Of a stretch of 64,000 bases of DNA, positions 1 to 8,695 are shown piece by piece. Position 1 is the stretch's first letter. The number at the start of each line of letters is the position of its first letter. The stretch comes from Nibribacter roseus. Its GTDB lineage: Bacteria > Bacteroidota > Bacteroidia > Cytophagales > Hymenobacteraceae. Made by a program: the position numbers and the translations under genes. The notes under the pieces are model-generated. The model was not told the origin of the DNA. It was given only the letters and a program-made list of their open reading frames with translations, and did no database searches. The stretch spans positions 2,046,001 through 2,110,000 of the forward strand of contig NZ_JBHSYQ010000003.1 in assembly GCF_042662225.1 (NCBI RefSeq). The letters are read 5' to 3'.

Positions 1-1030
1 AAGCACAAGTAGTAAAGTGCTCCAGTACGGCGCAGGCTGAACAGTACTCTTTGTAACGTCCATTATCATATAGGCTTATCGCTTCCTCAAGGCAGGCGTC
101 CAAACAGGCTGAGCCAAGAGCTGCTATTAACGCTAGTTTTCCAGATTTATCTCTTTTTATATCTCCAGTAAACCATGTTAATCCTTCCTTAAGAATTTGT
201 CTGTTTGTTTTGGTTGGCTCATAATTAGAGCCGCTGGCTATTTTCTTGAAATACTTCGCAACACTTTTTGTACTTCCACCCCTAAAATCATCAACCGAAA
301 GACCTGCATTATCAATTGCTTCTAAAGCTTCTTCGCCAATTTGCCTCATTTCCGCCTCAAAGTCCCTCTTAATTTTAATCAGGCTGTCTAAGAATTTCTG
401 AGAAACAGTTCTGTCTTTTGATAATTGTTTCAGACCCTCCTCTTGGTCTGCAAATCCCTCCTTCACCACTTCTCCAATTAGCTTGTGCAGATTTTTGCGG
501 ATATCCCAAGGCTTTCCCTGGCTTATCTGTTCTGTTGAAAATCTTACAAGCCAATTGCGCAGAAAATCATCCTTCTCCGCATTATCCATCAGTTGGTCTG
601 TCAGCTCTTCCAAAACCTTGGCAATGTTTAATTCTATCGTATAGCCAGCTGACAAATTGGCCTCGCGTGCAAAAGAACGGACTACCTTCTGGAAAAAGCT
701 ATCAATGGTGCTGACGTTGAAATGGCTGAAGTTATGCAATATGCTAACCAAAGCGTTTTTAGCTCGGTTTTGAAGGTCAACGGGATTTATATCAATAGAT
801 TCTAAAAGGGCTTTGCCCATACCCTTATCTGTTTGGCCAGAAGCAATCAATTCCAGTTCCTTCAGAATGCGGGTTTTCATTTCCTGCGTTGCCTTATTAG
901 TAAAAGTTACGGCGAGGATACTCCGGAAATAGGTAGGATCATCTTGGCCCAGAAGTAACTGCAGGTAGTTCATGGTTAAGGCATAGGTTTTGCCACTACC
1001 AGCTGATGCACGGAGTATGGTTAAGCTCAT
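1..1030 (-). CDS. UvrD/RecB-like superfamily I helicase, 5' part (runs off the window edge)
   Basis: The visible 343 N-terminal residues begin MSLTILRASAGSGKTYAL, a Walker A motif (ASAGSGKT, about residues 8-15) right at the N-terminus, followed by the motif Ia segment VTFTNKAT near residue 42. This is the arrangement of UvrD/RecB/AddA DNA helicases, which unwind double-strand ends for recombinational repair using ATP. Helicase motifs II-VI and any C-terminal nuclease domain lie outside the window, so AddA/RecB-type exonuclease versus plain helicase cannot be decided. The ATG at 1030 puts the P-loop at the usual distance from the start. Divergent from mutL across a 505-base gap. Confidence 0.85.
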   Translation of the reverse strand, partial: MSLTILRASAGSGKTYALTMNYLQLLLGQDDPTYFRSILAVTFTNKATQEMKTRILKELELIASGQTDKGMGKALLESIDINPVDLQNRAKNALVSILHNFSHFNVSTIDSFFQKVVRSFAREANLSAGYTIELNIAKVLEELTDQLMDNAEKDDFLRNWLVRFSTEQISQGKPWDIRKNLHKLIGEVVKEGFADQEEGLKQLSKDRTVSQKFLDSLIKIKRDFEAEMRQIGEEALEAIDNAGLSVDDFRGGSTKSVAKYFKKIASGSNYEPTKTNRQILKEGLTWFTGDIKRDKSGKLALIAALGSACLDACLEEAISLYDNGRYKEYCSACAVLEHFTTCA

Positions 1031-1535
1031 TTTAAAAGCGAGATAGGTAATAAGGATAAGTAATTTAGATATATTATTTCTATATATAATCAACAATAAA
1101 TTTTTAAATGACTAGGGACTTAAAGACCCTTGTTAATTTGATAAATATTACTGCTTCTGAAAAAGCTTCATAAAGGCTGCTTAAGAACATTCGAGATCAA
1201 TTACTTAACTGTAAGATATTAACATGATGACTATCAAGAATAACATCTCCAAGGCCTAAACATATTTGCCTTTAAAGTGGCCAATGGCGAACTTCGCCCG
1301 TTGCTCATTAAGATAATGAAGTTAGCTCTCTGCTTTTAGCCACGCCTGCAGAATAGCTTGAGACTTTTGTGAAATCGTTCCAGCTTCTAACGAAAGGCCG
1401 CGTTAAGATTTTGATGAGCCTGAGTGAGTATTGTTTCAAATTGTATGTGTGGAAATAGAGGTGCTTTATTTAAAAGCTTCCTTTAGCCCCATGTTTTCTG
1501 CCTGATTTTGGCGTTTATAATAGAGTAAGGTTTAT
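1031..1535. other. Intergenic gap between helicase and mutL
   Basis: AT-rich 505-base divergent gap. The half nearest the helicase (1040-1110) is strongly A/T. I see no convincing small gene, tRNA, terminator or exact TAnnTTTG box; both divergent promoters presumably lie here. Confidence 0.5.
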
Positions 1536-3434
1536 ATGGCAGATATTATCCGTTTGTTGCCCGAGTACCTGGCCAACCAGATCGCCGCCGGCGAGGTGGT
1601 GCAGCGCCCGGCCTCGGTGGTGAAGGAATTGTTGGAGAATAGCGTAGACGCGAAGAGTACCAGCGTGCAGCTGATTGTAAAAGACGCGGGCAAGCAGCTC
1701 ATTCAGGTGGTAGACGACGGCCTGGGCATGACCGAGACGGATGCCCGTATGTGCTTTGAACGCCACGCCACCTCTAAAATACAAAGCACAGAGGACTTGT
1801 TCCGCATCCGGACCATGGGGTTCAGGGGCGAGGCTATGGCCTCTATTGCCGCCGTGGCCCAGGTAGAGCTGAAAACCCGCGCCCGCGGCACGGAGCTGGG
1901 TACCTGCCTGACCATTGAAGGCAACGAAGTTCTGAAGCAGGAGCCGGTGGCCATGGCCGAGGGTACCGTGGTGTGCGTGAAGAACCTCTTCTTTAACGTG
2001 CCCGCTCGCCGCAACTTCCTAAAAAGTAACCCGGTGGAGATGCGGCACATTTTGGATGAGTTTCAGCGGGTAGCCTTGGCAAACCCTGAGATTGCCTTCA
2101 CGCTGTATCAGAACGAGGTGGAGGTAATGAATTTGCCGGCCGGAAAGCTGAGCCAGCGCATTGTCTCCATCTTCGGGAAAGAGTATAAAGAGCAGCTTGC
2201 CAGCTGTGAGGAGAACACGCCGTTTCTGACCATCAAAGGCTATATCGGGAAGCCGGAGTTTGCGAAGAAAAGCCGCGGGGAGCAGTTCTTTTTTGTGAAC
2301 AACCGCTACATCAAAAGCCAATACCTGAACCACGCGGTGCTGACGGCTTATGAGGGGCTGCTGCCAAAAGACAGCTTTCCGTTTTACGTCTTGTTTTTGG
2401 AAATAGCCCCCGAAACGATAGACATAAACGTGCACCCTACCAAAACCGAGATTAAGTTTGAGGACGAAAAAACGGTATACGCCATTGTGCGGGCGGCGGT
2501 AAAGCAAAGCCTTGGGCTGCACAATATTGCGCCTTCATTAGACTTTGGGGCCGATGTGAATTATATCCCCTTACAGCCAACCAAATTTCCGGCGTCCATG
2601 GATTTTGAGGCCGCTCCGGCACAGGCTCCACGGGCATCTTCAATGCCTCCTGCTTTTTCTTCGCCTTCGGCGCGGCCAGTTTCTGCCGCCTCTGCCACAG
2701 GTAGCAACACCTTTACCAGCCGCGCCTCTGCGGGCGGGAGCGGGCGGGATGAAAGCTTTTTCACCCCCTCTGCTTTGCGACAGGCGCAGCAAGAAGCAAA
2801 TACCGGCGAGAGTAAATTGTTTGCGGAGGAAGAAGATAGTTTTGCCGCCACTGCTTCAGCGGCAACTGGCGGTTCTAAAACCCTGCAGGTGCATCAGAAG
2901 TACATTATGGTGCAAGTGAAGAGCGGACTGATGGTGGTAGACCAGCAGGCAGCCCAGGAGCGGATTCTGTTTGAAAAATACAGCCAGGCGTTGGGAAAAC
3001 GTTCAGGAGCCTCCCAGCAACTGCTGTTCCCGCAAACCCTGCACCTTTCGCCCGCCGACTATTCGCTGGTGATGGAGCTGGCCGAGGAATTCAAAGCGCT
3101 GGGTTTTATCTTCAATGAGTTCGGGCAGAATACGTTGGTGGTGAACGGTATACCTGCCGAAGTGCCTTTGCGCGACGAGCGGGAGCTGATTGAGGGGCTC
3201 CTGGAACAATATAAGAACAATCTTTCGTCGTTAAAGGTAGACAGGCAGGAAAACTTGGCTAGGGCCATGGCCAAACGCGTAGCCTCCCGCCAGACCGGCC
3301 GCTTAACTGACCATGAAATGAATGCGCTGGTTGATAGGCTCTTTGCGTGCCAAGTTCCTAACTATACGCCCGGCGGTCAGAAGACTTTGGTTATTTTGCA
3401 GACAAACCAGTTGCAGGACCTGTTTCTGAAATAA
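1536..3434 (+). CDS. mutL: DNA mismatch repair protein MutL
   Basis: 632-residue mismatch repair ATPase coupling MutS lesion recognition to strand removal. N-terminal GHKL ATPase motifs are intact: IAAGEVVQRPASVVKELLEN, DDGLGM, RHATSKI and GFRGEA, then the transducer motif DINVHPTKTEIKF near residue 300. A low-complexity Ala/Ser/Pro-rich linker (about 350-445) leads to the dimerisation domain. Around residue 467 there is DQQAAQERILFE, which resembles the MutL endonuclease motif DQHAxxExxxxE but has Gln where both His residues usually occur, so nicking activity is uncertain. Followed by two rhomboid genes on the same strand, a neighbourhood common in Bacteroidota. Confidence 0.97.
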   Translation: MADIIRLLPEYLANQIAAGEVVQRPASVVKELLENSVDAKSTSVQLIVKDAGKQLIQVVDDGLGMTETDARMCFERHATSKIQSTEDLFRIRTMGFRGEAMASIAAVAQVELKTRARGTELGTCLTIEGNEVLKQEPVAMAEGTVVCVKNLFFNVPARRNFLKSNPVEMRHILDEFQRVALANPEIAFTLYQNEVEVMNLPAGKLSQRIVSIFGKEYKEQLASCEENTPFLTIKGYIGKPEFAKKSRGEQFFFVNNRYIKSQYLNHAVLTAYEGLLPKDSFPFYVLFLEIAPETIDINVHPTKTEIKFEDEKTVYAIVRAAVKQSLGLHNIAPSLDFGADVNYIPLQPTKFPASMDFEAAPAQAPRASSMPPAFSSPSARPVSAASATGSNTFTSRASAGGSGRDESFFTPSALRQAQQEANTGESKLFAEEEDSFAATASAATGGSKTLQVHQKYIMVQVKSGLMVVDQQAAQERILFEKYSQALGKRSGASQQLLFPQTLHLSPADYSLVMELAEEFKALGFIFNEFGQNTLVVNGIPAEVPLRDERELIEGLLEQYKNNLSSLKVDRQENLARAMAKRVASRQTGRLTDHEMNALVDRLFACQVPNYTPGGQKTLVILQTNQLQDLFLK

Positions 3435-3444
3435 TTTTAATGCC

Positions 3445-3482
3445 CGTTTTTGGTCTGTTTTTCTAAAAAGAAGCCAAAAACG
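3445..3482. repeat. 40-bp bipartite palindrome, copy 1
   Basis: Between mutL and the first rhomboid gene (co-directional). Outer arms CGTTTTTGG/CCAAAAACG pair perfectly; inner arms TCTGTTTTT/AAAAAGAAG pair imperfectly around a 2-3-base loop. Confidence 0.8.
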
Positions 3483-3574
3483 AATAATGACAGAAAGAGG
3501 GGGAGAGTTTATAAACTATCAAAACTAACAAGAAGCTGTTGCTAAAGTTGTACCAGCTCTAAGAACTAACTTAT

Positions 3575-4354
3575 ATGCCACCTATCACACCAACGGTGCG
3601 GAACCTGCTGATTGTGAACGTGCTTTTGTACTTCGCGAGCGGCAACTTGTTTCCGGTTGATTTATTTGCCCTGCACGACCCAAGGTCTGAGTACTTCAGA
3701 CCTCACCAGTTTATCACGCACATGTTCATGCACGGTGACACCATGCACCTGTTCAGCAACATGTTCAGCTTGTTTATATTCGGGCCCATGCTGGAGCACC
3801 ACTGGGGCGGAAAGCGCTTTCTTATTTTTTATTTTGTAACCGGTTTGGGAGCCAGTTTGCTGTACATGGGCATTAGGTACTACGAGGTGAGTCAGGTGAT
3901 GGATGCTGCCACCGCTTTCCTGCAGAACCCAGACCCAATTGATTTTAAGCGGCTGCTGGAAGCGGCAAATTTGAACACCCAACGGTATGAGCAGGTGTTG
4001 GTAGACTTTTACCGCAACCCTGAAAATCCACAGCTAATTGCAGAAACAAAAGAATTTGTCCAACTCGTGTCTGAGCGGGTGGTGAATGGCAGTATGTTAG
4101 GTGCGTCTGGGGCGGTGTTTGGGATATTGATGGCCTTTGGTATGCTGTTCCCCAACACAAAGCTGTTCCTGCTGTTTTTCCCGTTCCCAATCAAAGCCAA
4201 GTACTTTGTGTTTTTATACGGTGCATTTGAGTTATATGCGGGTGTGCAGCGGAATCCGGGAGATAACGTGGCGCATTTTGCTCATATCGGGGGCATGATT
4301 TTCGCGTATATCCTACTCAAGATTTGGGAGCGGCAACGCAATAACTTCTACTAA
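3575..4354 (+). CDS. Rhomboid family intramembrane serine protease (with loop insertion)
   Basis: 259-residue multi-pass membrane protein. The catalytic dyad of rhomboid proteases is visible: Ser178 in GASG (176-179) and His237 in AHIGG. An HxxxN-type helix with His/Asn (HLFSNMF, about 58-64) precedes. Rhomboids cut substrate transmembrane helices inside the inner membrane. Unusual: about 70 mostly hydrophilic residues (about 101-172) separate the third helix from the catalytic helix, much longer than a typical loop there. A second rhomboid starts 5 bases after this stop, so the two are almost certainly co-transcribed. Confidence 0.92.
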   Translation: MPPITPTVRNLLIVNVLLYFASGNLFPVDLFALHDPRSEYFRPHQFITHMFMHGDTMHLFSNMFSLFIFGPMLEHHWGGKRFLIFYFVTGLGASLLYMGIRYYEVSQVMDAATAFLQNPDPIDFKRLLEAANLNTQRYEQVLVDFYRNPENPQLIAETKEFVQLVSERVVNGSMLGASGAVFGILMAFGMLFPNTKLFLLFFPFPIKAKYFVFLYGAFELYAGVQRNPGDNVAHFAHIGGMIFAYILLKIWERQRNNFY

Positions 4355-4359
4355 TATCT

Positions 4360-5283
4360 ATGACCAGCATTTTTGACGATATAAAATCGGCGTTCAGCCG
4401 CGGGAACAACGTTCTGCACCAGCTCATTCTTATCAATGTGGTGGTGTTTGCGGTGCTGCTCGTTCTCCGGATGATAATGTATTTCACCGCCGGCCCCGCC
4501 GCCTTTGCGTATCTGATGAGCTTTTTCAGGATACCATCAGACATGGGTATGTTTGCGTACCGGCCCTGGACGATCATTACCTATTTCTTCACGCACCTGG
4601 ATTTTCTGCACATCATCTTCAACATGCTGAATTTGTATTGGTTTGGGATGTTGGTGCGGGAGTATTTAGGAGATAAGCGCTTGGTGAACTTGTATGTGTT
4701 GGGTGGCTTGGCCGGAGGTCTGTTGTTTCTGCTGGCTCAAAATACTATTCCCTATTTGTACAGCCAGGGAAACGCCGTTATGATTGGTGCATCTGGCAGT
4801 GTGATTGCCGTAATGGTAGCCGCCGCCACATTGTTGCCCAACTACACCTTCAACTTGATTTTGATAGGCCCGGTGCGGATAAAGTACATAGCTGCGGTGA
4901 TGGTGCTCTTGTCTATTTCTGGGGCAACAGGCGGTAACGCAGGCGGAAATATTGCGCACATTGGCGGTGCTCTGCTCGGGTTCCTGTACATAAAACAACT
5001 GCAAAGCGGCACTGACCTGGGGCGTCCGGTGCAGGCGGTATTGGGCTTTTTCAGTGGCCTGTTCCAGAAGCGCCGTCCGCTAAAGGTGGCTTATAACAAC
5101 CCCAGCCGGCCATACAGCTCTGGTACCTCTGCTTCCACAAGAGCGCAGAGCCCATCTCACTCAGGCTCCATGTCCCCGTCCCAAATAGAAATAGATCAGA
5201 TTCTAGACAAGATCTCTGTATCAGGTTACGAAAGCCTTACGAAAGAAGAAAAGCAGAAACTGTTTAAGGCAAGCCAGAAGTAG
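4360..5283 (+). CDS. Rhomboid family intramembrane serine protease, second copy
   Basis: 307 residues. Catalytic Ser145 in IGASGSV and His200 in IAHIGG fit an active rhomboid. Membrane helices span about 18-215; there is no loop insertion like that of its upstream neighbour. The C-terminal 90 residues are soluble: a Ser/Pro-rich linker, then a short helical module (IDQILDKIS...LTKEEKQKLFKASQK) often seen at the end of Bacteroidota rhomboids. It begins 5 bases after the previous stop. Substrates unknown. The paralogous pair could be divergent proteases or a heterotypic unit; the sequence does not tell. Confidence 0.93.
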   Translation: MTSIFDDIKSAFSRGNNVLHQLILINVVVFAVLLVLRMIMYFTAGPAAFAYLMSFFRIPSDMGMFAYRPWTIITYFFTHLDFLHIIFNMLNLYWFGMLVREYLGDKRLVNLYVLGGLAGGLLFLLAQNTIPYLYSQGNAVMIGASGSVIAVMVAAATLLPNYTFNLILIGPVRIKYIAAVMVLLSISGATGGNAGGNIAHIGGALLGFLYIKQLQSGTDLGRPVQAVLGFFSGLFQKRRPLKVAYNNPSRPYSSGTSASTRAQSPSHSGSMSPSQIEIDQILDKISVSGYESLTKEEKQKLFKASQK

Positions 5284-5375
5284 GGGGGCGTAATTAGTTA
5301 TTCGTTGTTCGATTTTGGGGTTAAGGGGGCAAGAAACATAGCTTTCTATTTAGACAGAATCAAGGGTTGACCAAA

Positions 5376-5410
5376 AGACCTAGCAGTGTCTTTCAGACCT
5401 GCTAGTGTCT
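5376..5410. repeat. Pair of 16-base AGAC...GTCT units with inverted cores
   Basis: AGACCTAGCAGTGTCT (5376-5391) and AGACCTGCTAGTGTCT (5395-5410) are three bases apart. The ends repeat directly while the cores TAGCAG and CTGCTA are reverse complements. Each unit is itself bounded by AGAC/GTCT. Confidence 0.7.
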
Positions 5411-5481
5411 GTGCCAGTAGCCGCTGCCAATTGCATCCTTTAAATCTTGCTTCTGACAAGCTATACTATCTGATATGCAAC

Positions 5482-5569
<88 letters not shown>

Positions 5570-5580
5570 GCTTAGGCAAA

Positions 5581-5619
5581 AAGAAGGCCCTGATGGTTAT
5601 CCATCAGGGCCTTCTTTTT
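5581..5619. terminator. Intrinsic terminator, convergent genes
   Basis: AAGAAGGCCCTGATG pairs with CATCAGGGCCTTCTT around a 6-7-base loop, with a T-run on both strands. Serves the rhomboid pair (+) and probably the slipin operon (-). Confidence 0.9.
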
Positions 5620-5657
5620 GTTTTGGGACTGTTTTCTCTAAAATAGGTCTAAAACAG
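5618..5657. repeat. 40-bp bipartite palindrome, copy 2
   Basis: Convergent gap, between a terminator and the slipin stop codon (2 bases away). Right arm AAAATAGGTCTAAAACAG; the left arm GTTTTGGGACTGTTTT merges with the terminator's T-tail. Confidence 0.75.
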
Positions 5658-5658
5658 C

Positions 5659-6558
5659 TTAAGCTTTCCCTGTACCGCTGGCTTTCAGCATGTCGCCGAT
5701 GGCGCCAATGCTGCCCAGGGTTTCCACAGCGGTGGTAGGGATGAAAATTTTATTAGCTGGCCCCATGGCAATCTTCTCCAGTGCCTCAAACGATTGGTAG
5801 GTTAGCACCCTATCATCTAGGCCGGCCTCAATAAGAAGTTGGATTCGTCTTTTCTCGGCTTCAGCCACGTCTGAAATGGCGCGGGCTTCACCCAAGGCCT
5901 GTAACTCAGCGGAAGCACGTTCCCCTTCGGCTCTAAGAATCTTACTGGTCTTGTCACCTTCAGCCCGAAGGATCATGTCTTGTTTGGCGGCTTCGGCTTC
6001 CAGAATGGTGGCGCGGCGGTAACGCTCGGCTTTCATCTGCTTGTCCATGGCCTCTTGAATGTCAAGCGGCGGCTTTATGTCAATTACCTCTACACGCTCA
6101 ATACGCACGCCCCACTTCTCGGTGGCCTCGTCCAAAGCGGTTCTGATTTCAGCGGAAATGCGCTCGCGTCCTGACAAGGTTTCGTCTAGTTCCAGATTTC
6201 CGATAATCTGGCGCATGGTGGCGGTGGTGATGTTCCGCACGCCCATTACATAGTCAAAAATACCATAAGTGGCCTGCTCTGGTCCCACAACCTGATAGAA
6301 GACAATGGTGTCAATGAGCACTTGTACGTTGTCGCGGGTAATAACCGTCTGCGGTGGCACATTGGCCTGCTGAATGCGTAAATCGTGGTACACCCGCACC
6401 CTATCCATAAAAGGTATGAAGAGGTTCAGGCCGGGGTGCATGAGGCGCTGGAACTTGCCCAGCCGTTCTACCACCGCCACCCGCTGTTGCTGGATGATTC
6501 GGATAGACATGGCCATCAACAGAATAACGGCACCAAGAATAATAAGAGATGTGGTCAT
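5659..6558 (-). CDS. SPFH/Band 7 protein (slipin/paraslipin, QmcA-like)
   Basis: 299 residues: one N-terminal membrane helix (about 5-20), a Band 7/PHB domain (VVERLGKFQRLMHPGLNLFIPFMDRV onward), and a long Ala/Glu-rich coiled coil (about 180-265). Slipins form membrane-bound oligomers that organise membrane microdomains. It lies 93 bases downstream of an NfeD-family gene on the same strand; paraslipin-NfeD pairs are a recurrent operon. The start at 6558 places the helix at the N-terminus as expected. Confidence 0.93.
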   Translation of the reverse strand: MTTSLIILGAVILLMAMSIRIIQQQRVAVVERLGKFQRLMHPGLNLFIPFMDRVRVYHDLRIQQANVPPQTVITRDNVQVLIDTIVFYQVVGPEQATYGIFDYVMGVRNITTATMRQIIGNLELDETLSGRERISAEIRTALDEATEKWGVRIERVEVIDIKPPLDIQEAMDKQMKAERYRRATILEAEAAKQDMILRAEGDKTSKILRAEGERASAELQALGEARAISDVAEAEKRRIQLLIEAGLDDRVLTYQSFEALEKIAMGPANKIFIPTTAVETLGSIGAIGDMLKASGTGKA

Positions 6559-6651
6559 AGTTTTTTTAAGGGTGGGTTTAGAAAGGAAAGGACCAGCTGG
6601 TACGCTCAGAGCTGCTGGTTAAATAAAAAGCTTTAGTTAAGGAGAATGATG

Positions 6652-7122
6652 TTAAATACCTGCTTGCTGAGGAGGGTTTGCCTGTAACTCATCCACCAAG
6701 GGTTTCACCTGCAGCACCGTGCTGCTTTGGCTGACCACCAAGACTTGCTGCCCGGGGTACAATGCTTCCTGAGCACTAGCCGACCACACTTCCGTGCCTA
6801 CTTTAACTAGCCCCAGCCGGGTAGGAGTCACGGGCTCAATGATTTCGCCTACCCGATTGGCCATAAAATGGACAGGGTCATCAAAACCTTTGGCTATGCT
6901 GGCCCGGGCGGTAAGCGGTTTGGTGAAAATTATAAGCAAGAGGCCCGTTACGCTGGCAGCAGCGGGCGGAAGCCAATACGTTTCAGGGAAGAAATAAGAA
7001 AGAACGGCTGCAACCAGAGCAGCTATACCCAGCCAGAGGAAATAAAAGCTGACCGTGAACATTTCGCCCACTATAAGCAGAATGCCGGCCACTAACCATA
7101 ACCACCAAATTGAAATATCCAT
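6652..7122 (-). CDS. NfeD family membrane protein
   Basis: 156 residues when started at the ATG at 7122 (MDISIWWLWLVAGILL); a longer frame reaches 7200 but its extra 26 residues do not look like family sequence. Three or four membrane helices (about 5-85) are followed by a small beta-rich OB-fold domain (GEIIEPVTPTRLGLVKVGTEVWSA...), the short NfeD1b-type layout without a protease domain. It is first in a two-gene unit with the slipin gene and is thought to act as its membrane partner. Confidence 0.9.
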   Translation of the reverse strand: MDISIWWLWLVAGILLIVGEMFTVSFYFLWLGIAALVAAVLSYFFPETYWLPPAAASVTGLLLIIFTKPLTARASIAKGFDDPVHFMANRVGEIIEPVTPTRLGLVKVGTEVWSASAQEALYPGQQVLVVSQSSTVLQVKPLVDELQANPPQQAGI

Positions 7123-7409
7123 TGTCTTAAATATTATAGCAGTAAGATACAAATTTTGATCTAATTCACAAGTAGTTAGATACGTCGGGAATTTCCCCAC
7201 TCCTTATATGATTACGAAACTGAGTAGGAATCAGGTAATCTGAACCGATATCAGAAGTTATTACTCTGTTAGTCGGTTTTAAGACTGGTTTCTTACGGTA
7301 AGCTGGCCAGAATTGAATGATTATAAATTATCTGTAAAGGCAGAGTGGGTGCCATACCATTGCTGCATTAAGAAAAAGGCAGTGAAATATAATGTATGCG
7401 GTAAAGGCG

Positions 7410-7449
7410 CTGTTTTTAGTCTGTTTTTCAAAAAATAGCCCTAAAACGC
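7410..7449. repeat. 40-bp bipartite palindrome, copy 3
   Basis: Between nfeD and mdh (both minus). Left arm CTGTTTTTAG-TCTGTTTTTC, right arm AAAATAGCCCTAAAACGC; abuts the mdh terminator. Confidence 0.8.
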
Positions 7450-7479
7450 AAGAAGCCCGACCTTGTGGCCGGGCTTCTT
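7450..7479. terminator. Intrinsic terminator after mdh
   Basis: AAGAAGCCCG/CGGGCTTCTT stem with a 10-base loop, 20 bases past the mdh stop (minus strand). The T-run is better on the plus strand but usable on both. Confidence 0.8.
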
Positions 7480-7498
7480 TTATAAGAATCAACTATGA

Positions 7499-8437
7499 TT
7501 AGGAGTTAGCAGGCATGTTGTCTAACACATCCATTACCTCGCGTACGGCTTTCTCTGAAGCTTTCAGAAGCGCCATTTCGTCTTCGTTCAGTTGCAGTTC
7601 AATTACTTTCTCAATGCCGTTTTTGCCTAACACAACTGGCACACCTAAGTAAGTGCCGTTGATGCCGTACTCGCCTTCCAGCTTAATGCAAACCGGGAAT
7701 ACGCGCTTCTGGTCACGTACAATGGCTTCTACCATTTGAGCAGCTGCTGAACCCGGAGCGTACCAGGCTGAAGTGCCCATTAGTTTCACCAGCTCGCCAC
7801 CACCGTTTTTGGTGCGGTCTACAATAGCGTCTAATTTGGCAGAGTCAATCAGTTCAGTTACTGGAATACCACCTACGGTAGTGTAACGCGGAAGCGGAAC
7901 CATAGTATCGCCGTGGCCACCCATCAATACCGCCTGAATGTCTTTTGGGGACACGTTCAGCTCTTCAGCCAGGAAAGCGCGGTAACGGGCAGTGTCTAAG
8001 ATACCGGCCATACCCATCACCTTCGTGCGTGGCAGCTTAGAAGTAAGGTGCGCGGCGTAAGTCATTACGTCTAGCGGGTTAGAAACCACTATAATGATAG
8101 CCTCCGGAGAGTGCTTTATCACGTTCTCGGTCACGGAACGAACAATACCAGCATTGGTGCTGATCAGGTCGTCGCGGGTCATGCCTGGCTTACGCGGCAA
8201 ACCAGAAGTGATCACTACCACGTCTGAATTGGCGGTGCGGCTGTAATCATTGGTTACACCCACGGTGCGGGTGTCATACAAGTTGATAGGTGATTTCTGC
8301 CAGATATCCAGAGCTTTGCCTTCAGCGAAGCCTTCTTTGATATCCACTAACACTACTTCATTGGCGATTTCGCGGTATGCCAACACGTCGGCACAGGTGG
8401 CCCCTACGTTTCCGGCTCCAACTACAGTTACTTTCAT
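7499..8437 (-). CDS. mdh: Malate dehydrogenase
   Basis: 312-residue cytosolic NAD-dependent malate dehydrogenase of the LDH-like class, interconverting malate and oxaloacetate in the TCA cycle. Rossmann motif VGAGNVG (residues 6-12); the substrate loop PRKPGMTRDD supplies Arg82 and Arg88, typical of malate rather than lactate specificity; catalytic His175 sits in GGHGDTMVPL and Asp148/Arg151 in ILDTARYR. Full family length. Transcribed alone, with a terminator close behind. Confidence 0.97.
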   Translation of the reverse strand: MKVTVVGAGNVGATCADVLAYREIANEVVLVDIKEGFAEGKALDIWQKSPINLYDTRTVGVTNDYSRTANSDVVVITSGLPRKPGMTRDDLISTNAGIVRSVTENVIKHSPEAIIIVVSNPLDVMTYAAHLTSKLPRTKVMGMAGILDTARYRAFLAEELNVSPKDIQAVLMGGHGDTMVPLPRYTTVGGIPVTELIDSAKLDAIVDRTKNGGGELVKLMGTSAWYAPGSAAAQMVEAIVRDQKRVFPVCIKLEGEYGINGTYLGVPVVLGKNGIEKVIELQLNEDEMALLKASEKAVREVMDVLDNMPANS

Positions 8438-8571
8438 TATGCTTGGGTTTGGTTAGACTATATTAAAATGTTTGCGGCGAAATTAAATAAAAGTGCGTCA
8501 GCTAGGAAATTAATTGCTAATTGTTGGTTGCTATTTGTTGATTGTTCTTTTAAGTAAAGATAATTTTTGCC

Positions 8572-8611
8572 CTGTTTTCAGGCCATTTTCTGAAAAACAG
8601 ACCCAAAACAG
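8572..8611. repeat. 40-bp bipartite palindrome, copy 4
   Basis: Between mdh and tilS (both minus). CTGTTTTCAGGCCATTTTC with AAAAACAGACCCAAAACAG; outer CTGTTTT/AAAACAG arms are perfect. Confidence 0.85.
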
Positions 8612-8695
8612 TCTGCTACTGTCATTTCGTTACCTATAGGTATAGCTAGGTGGCTAATCCTCAAGCTGGGCAAATTATCAATCAGCAATCAACAA

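Larger units (their letters stand above)
7123..7498. other. Gap between mdh and nfeD
   Basis: 376 bases. It holds palindrome copy 3 and the mdh terminator near the mdh end. The remainder (7123-7400) probably contains the nfeD promoter; no exact TAnnTTTG match was seen on the minus strand. Confidence 0.5.

Noticed and set aside
418..714. 98-residue open frame opposite the helicase
   Set aside because: Antisense shadow; the minus-strand frame has a clear helicase motif and continuous homology.
2380..2417. Palindrome-like stretch inside mutL
   Set aside because: It encodes FPFYVLFLEIAPET, a segment conserved in MutL proteins generally, so the resemblance is probably chance.
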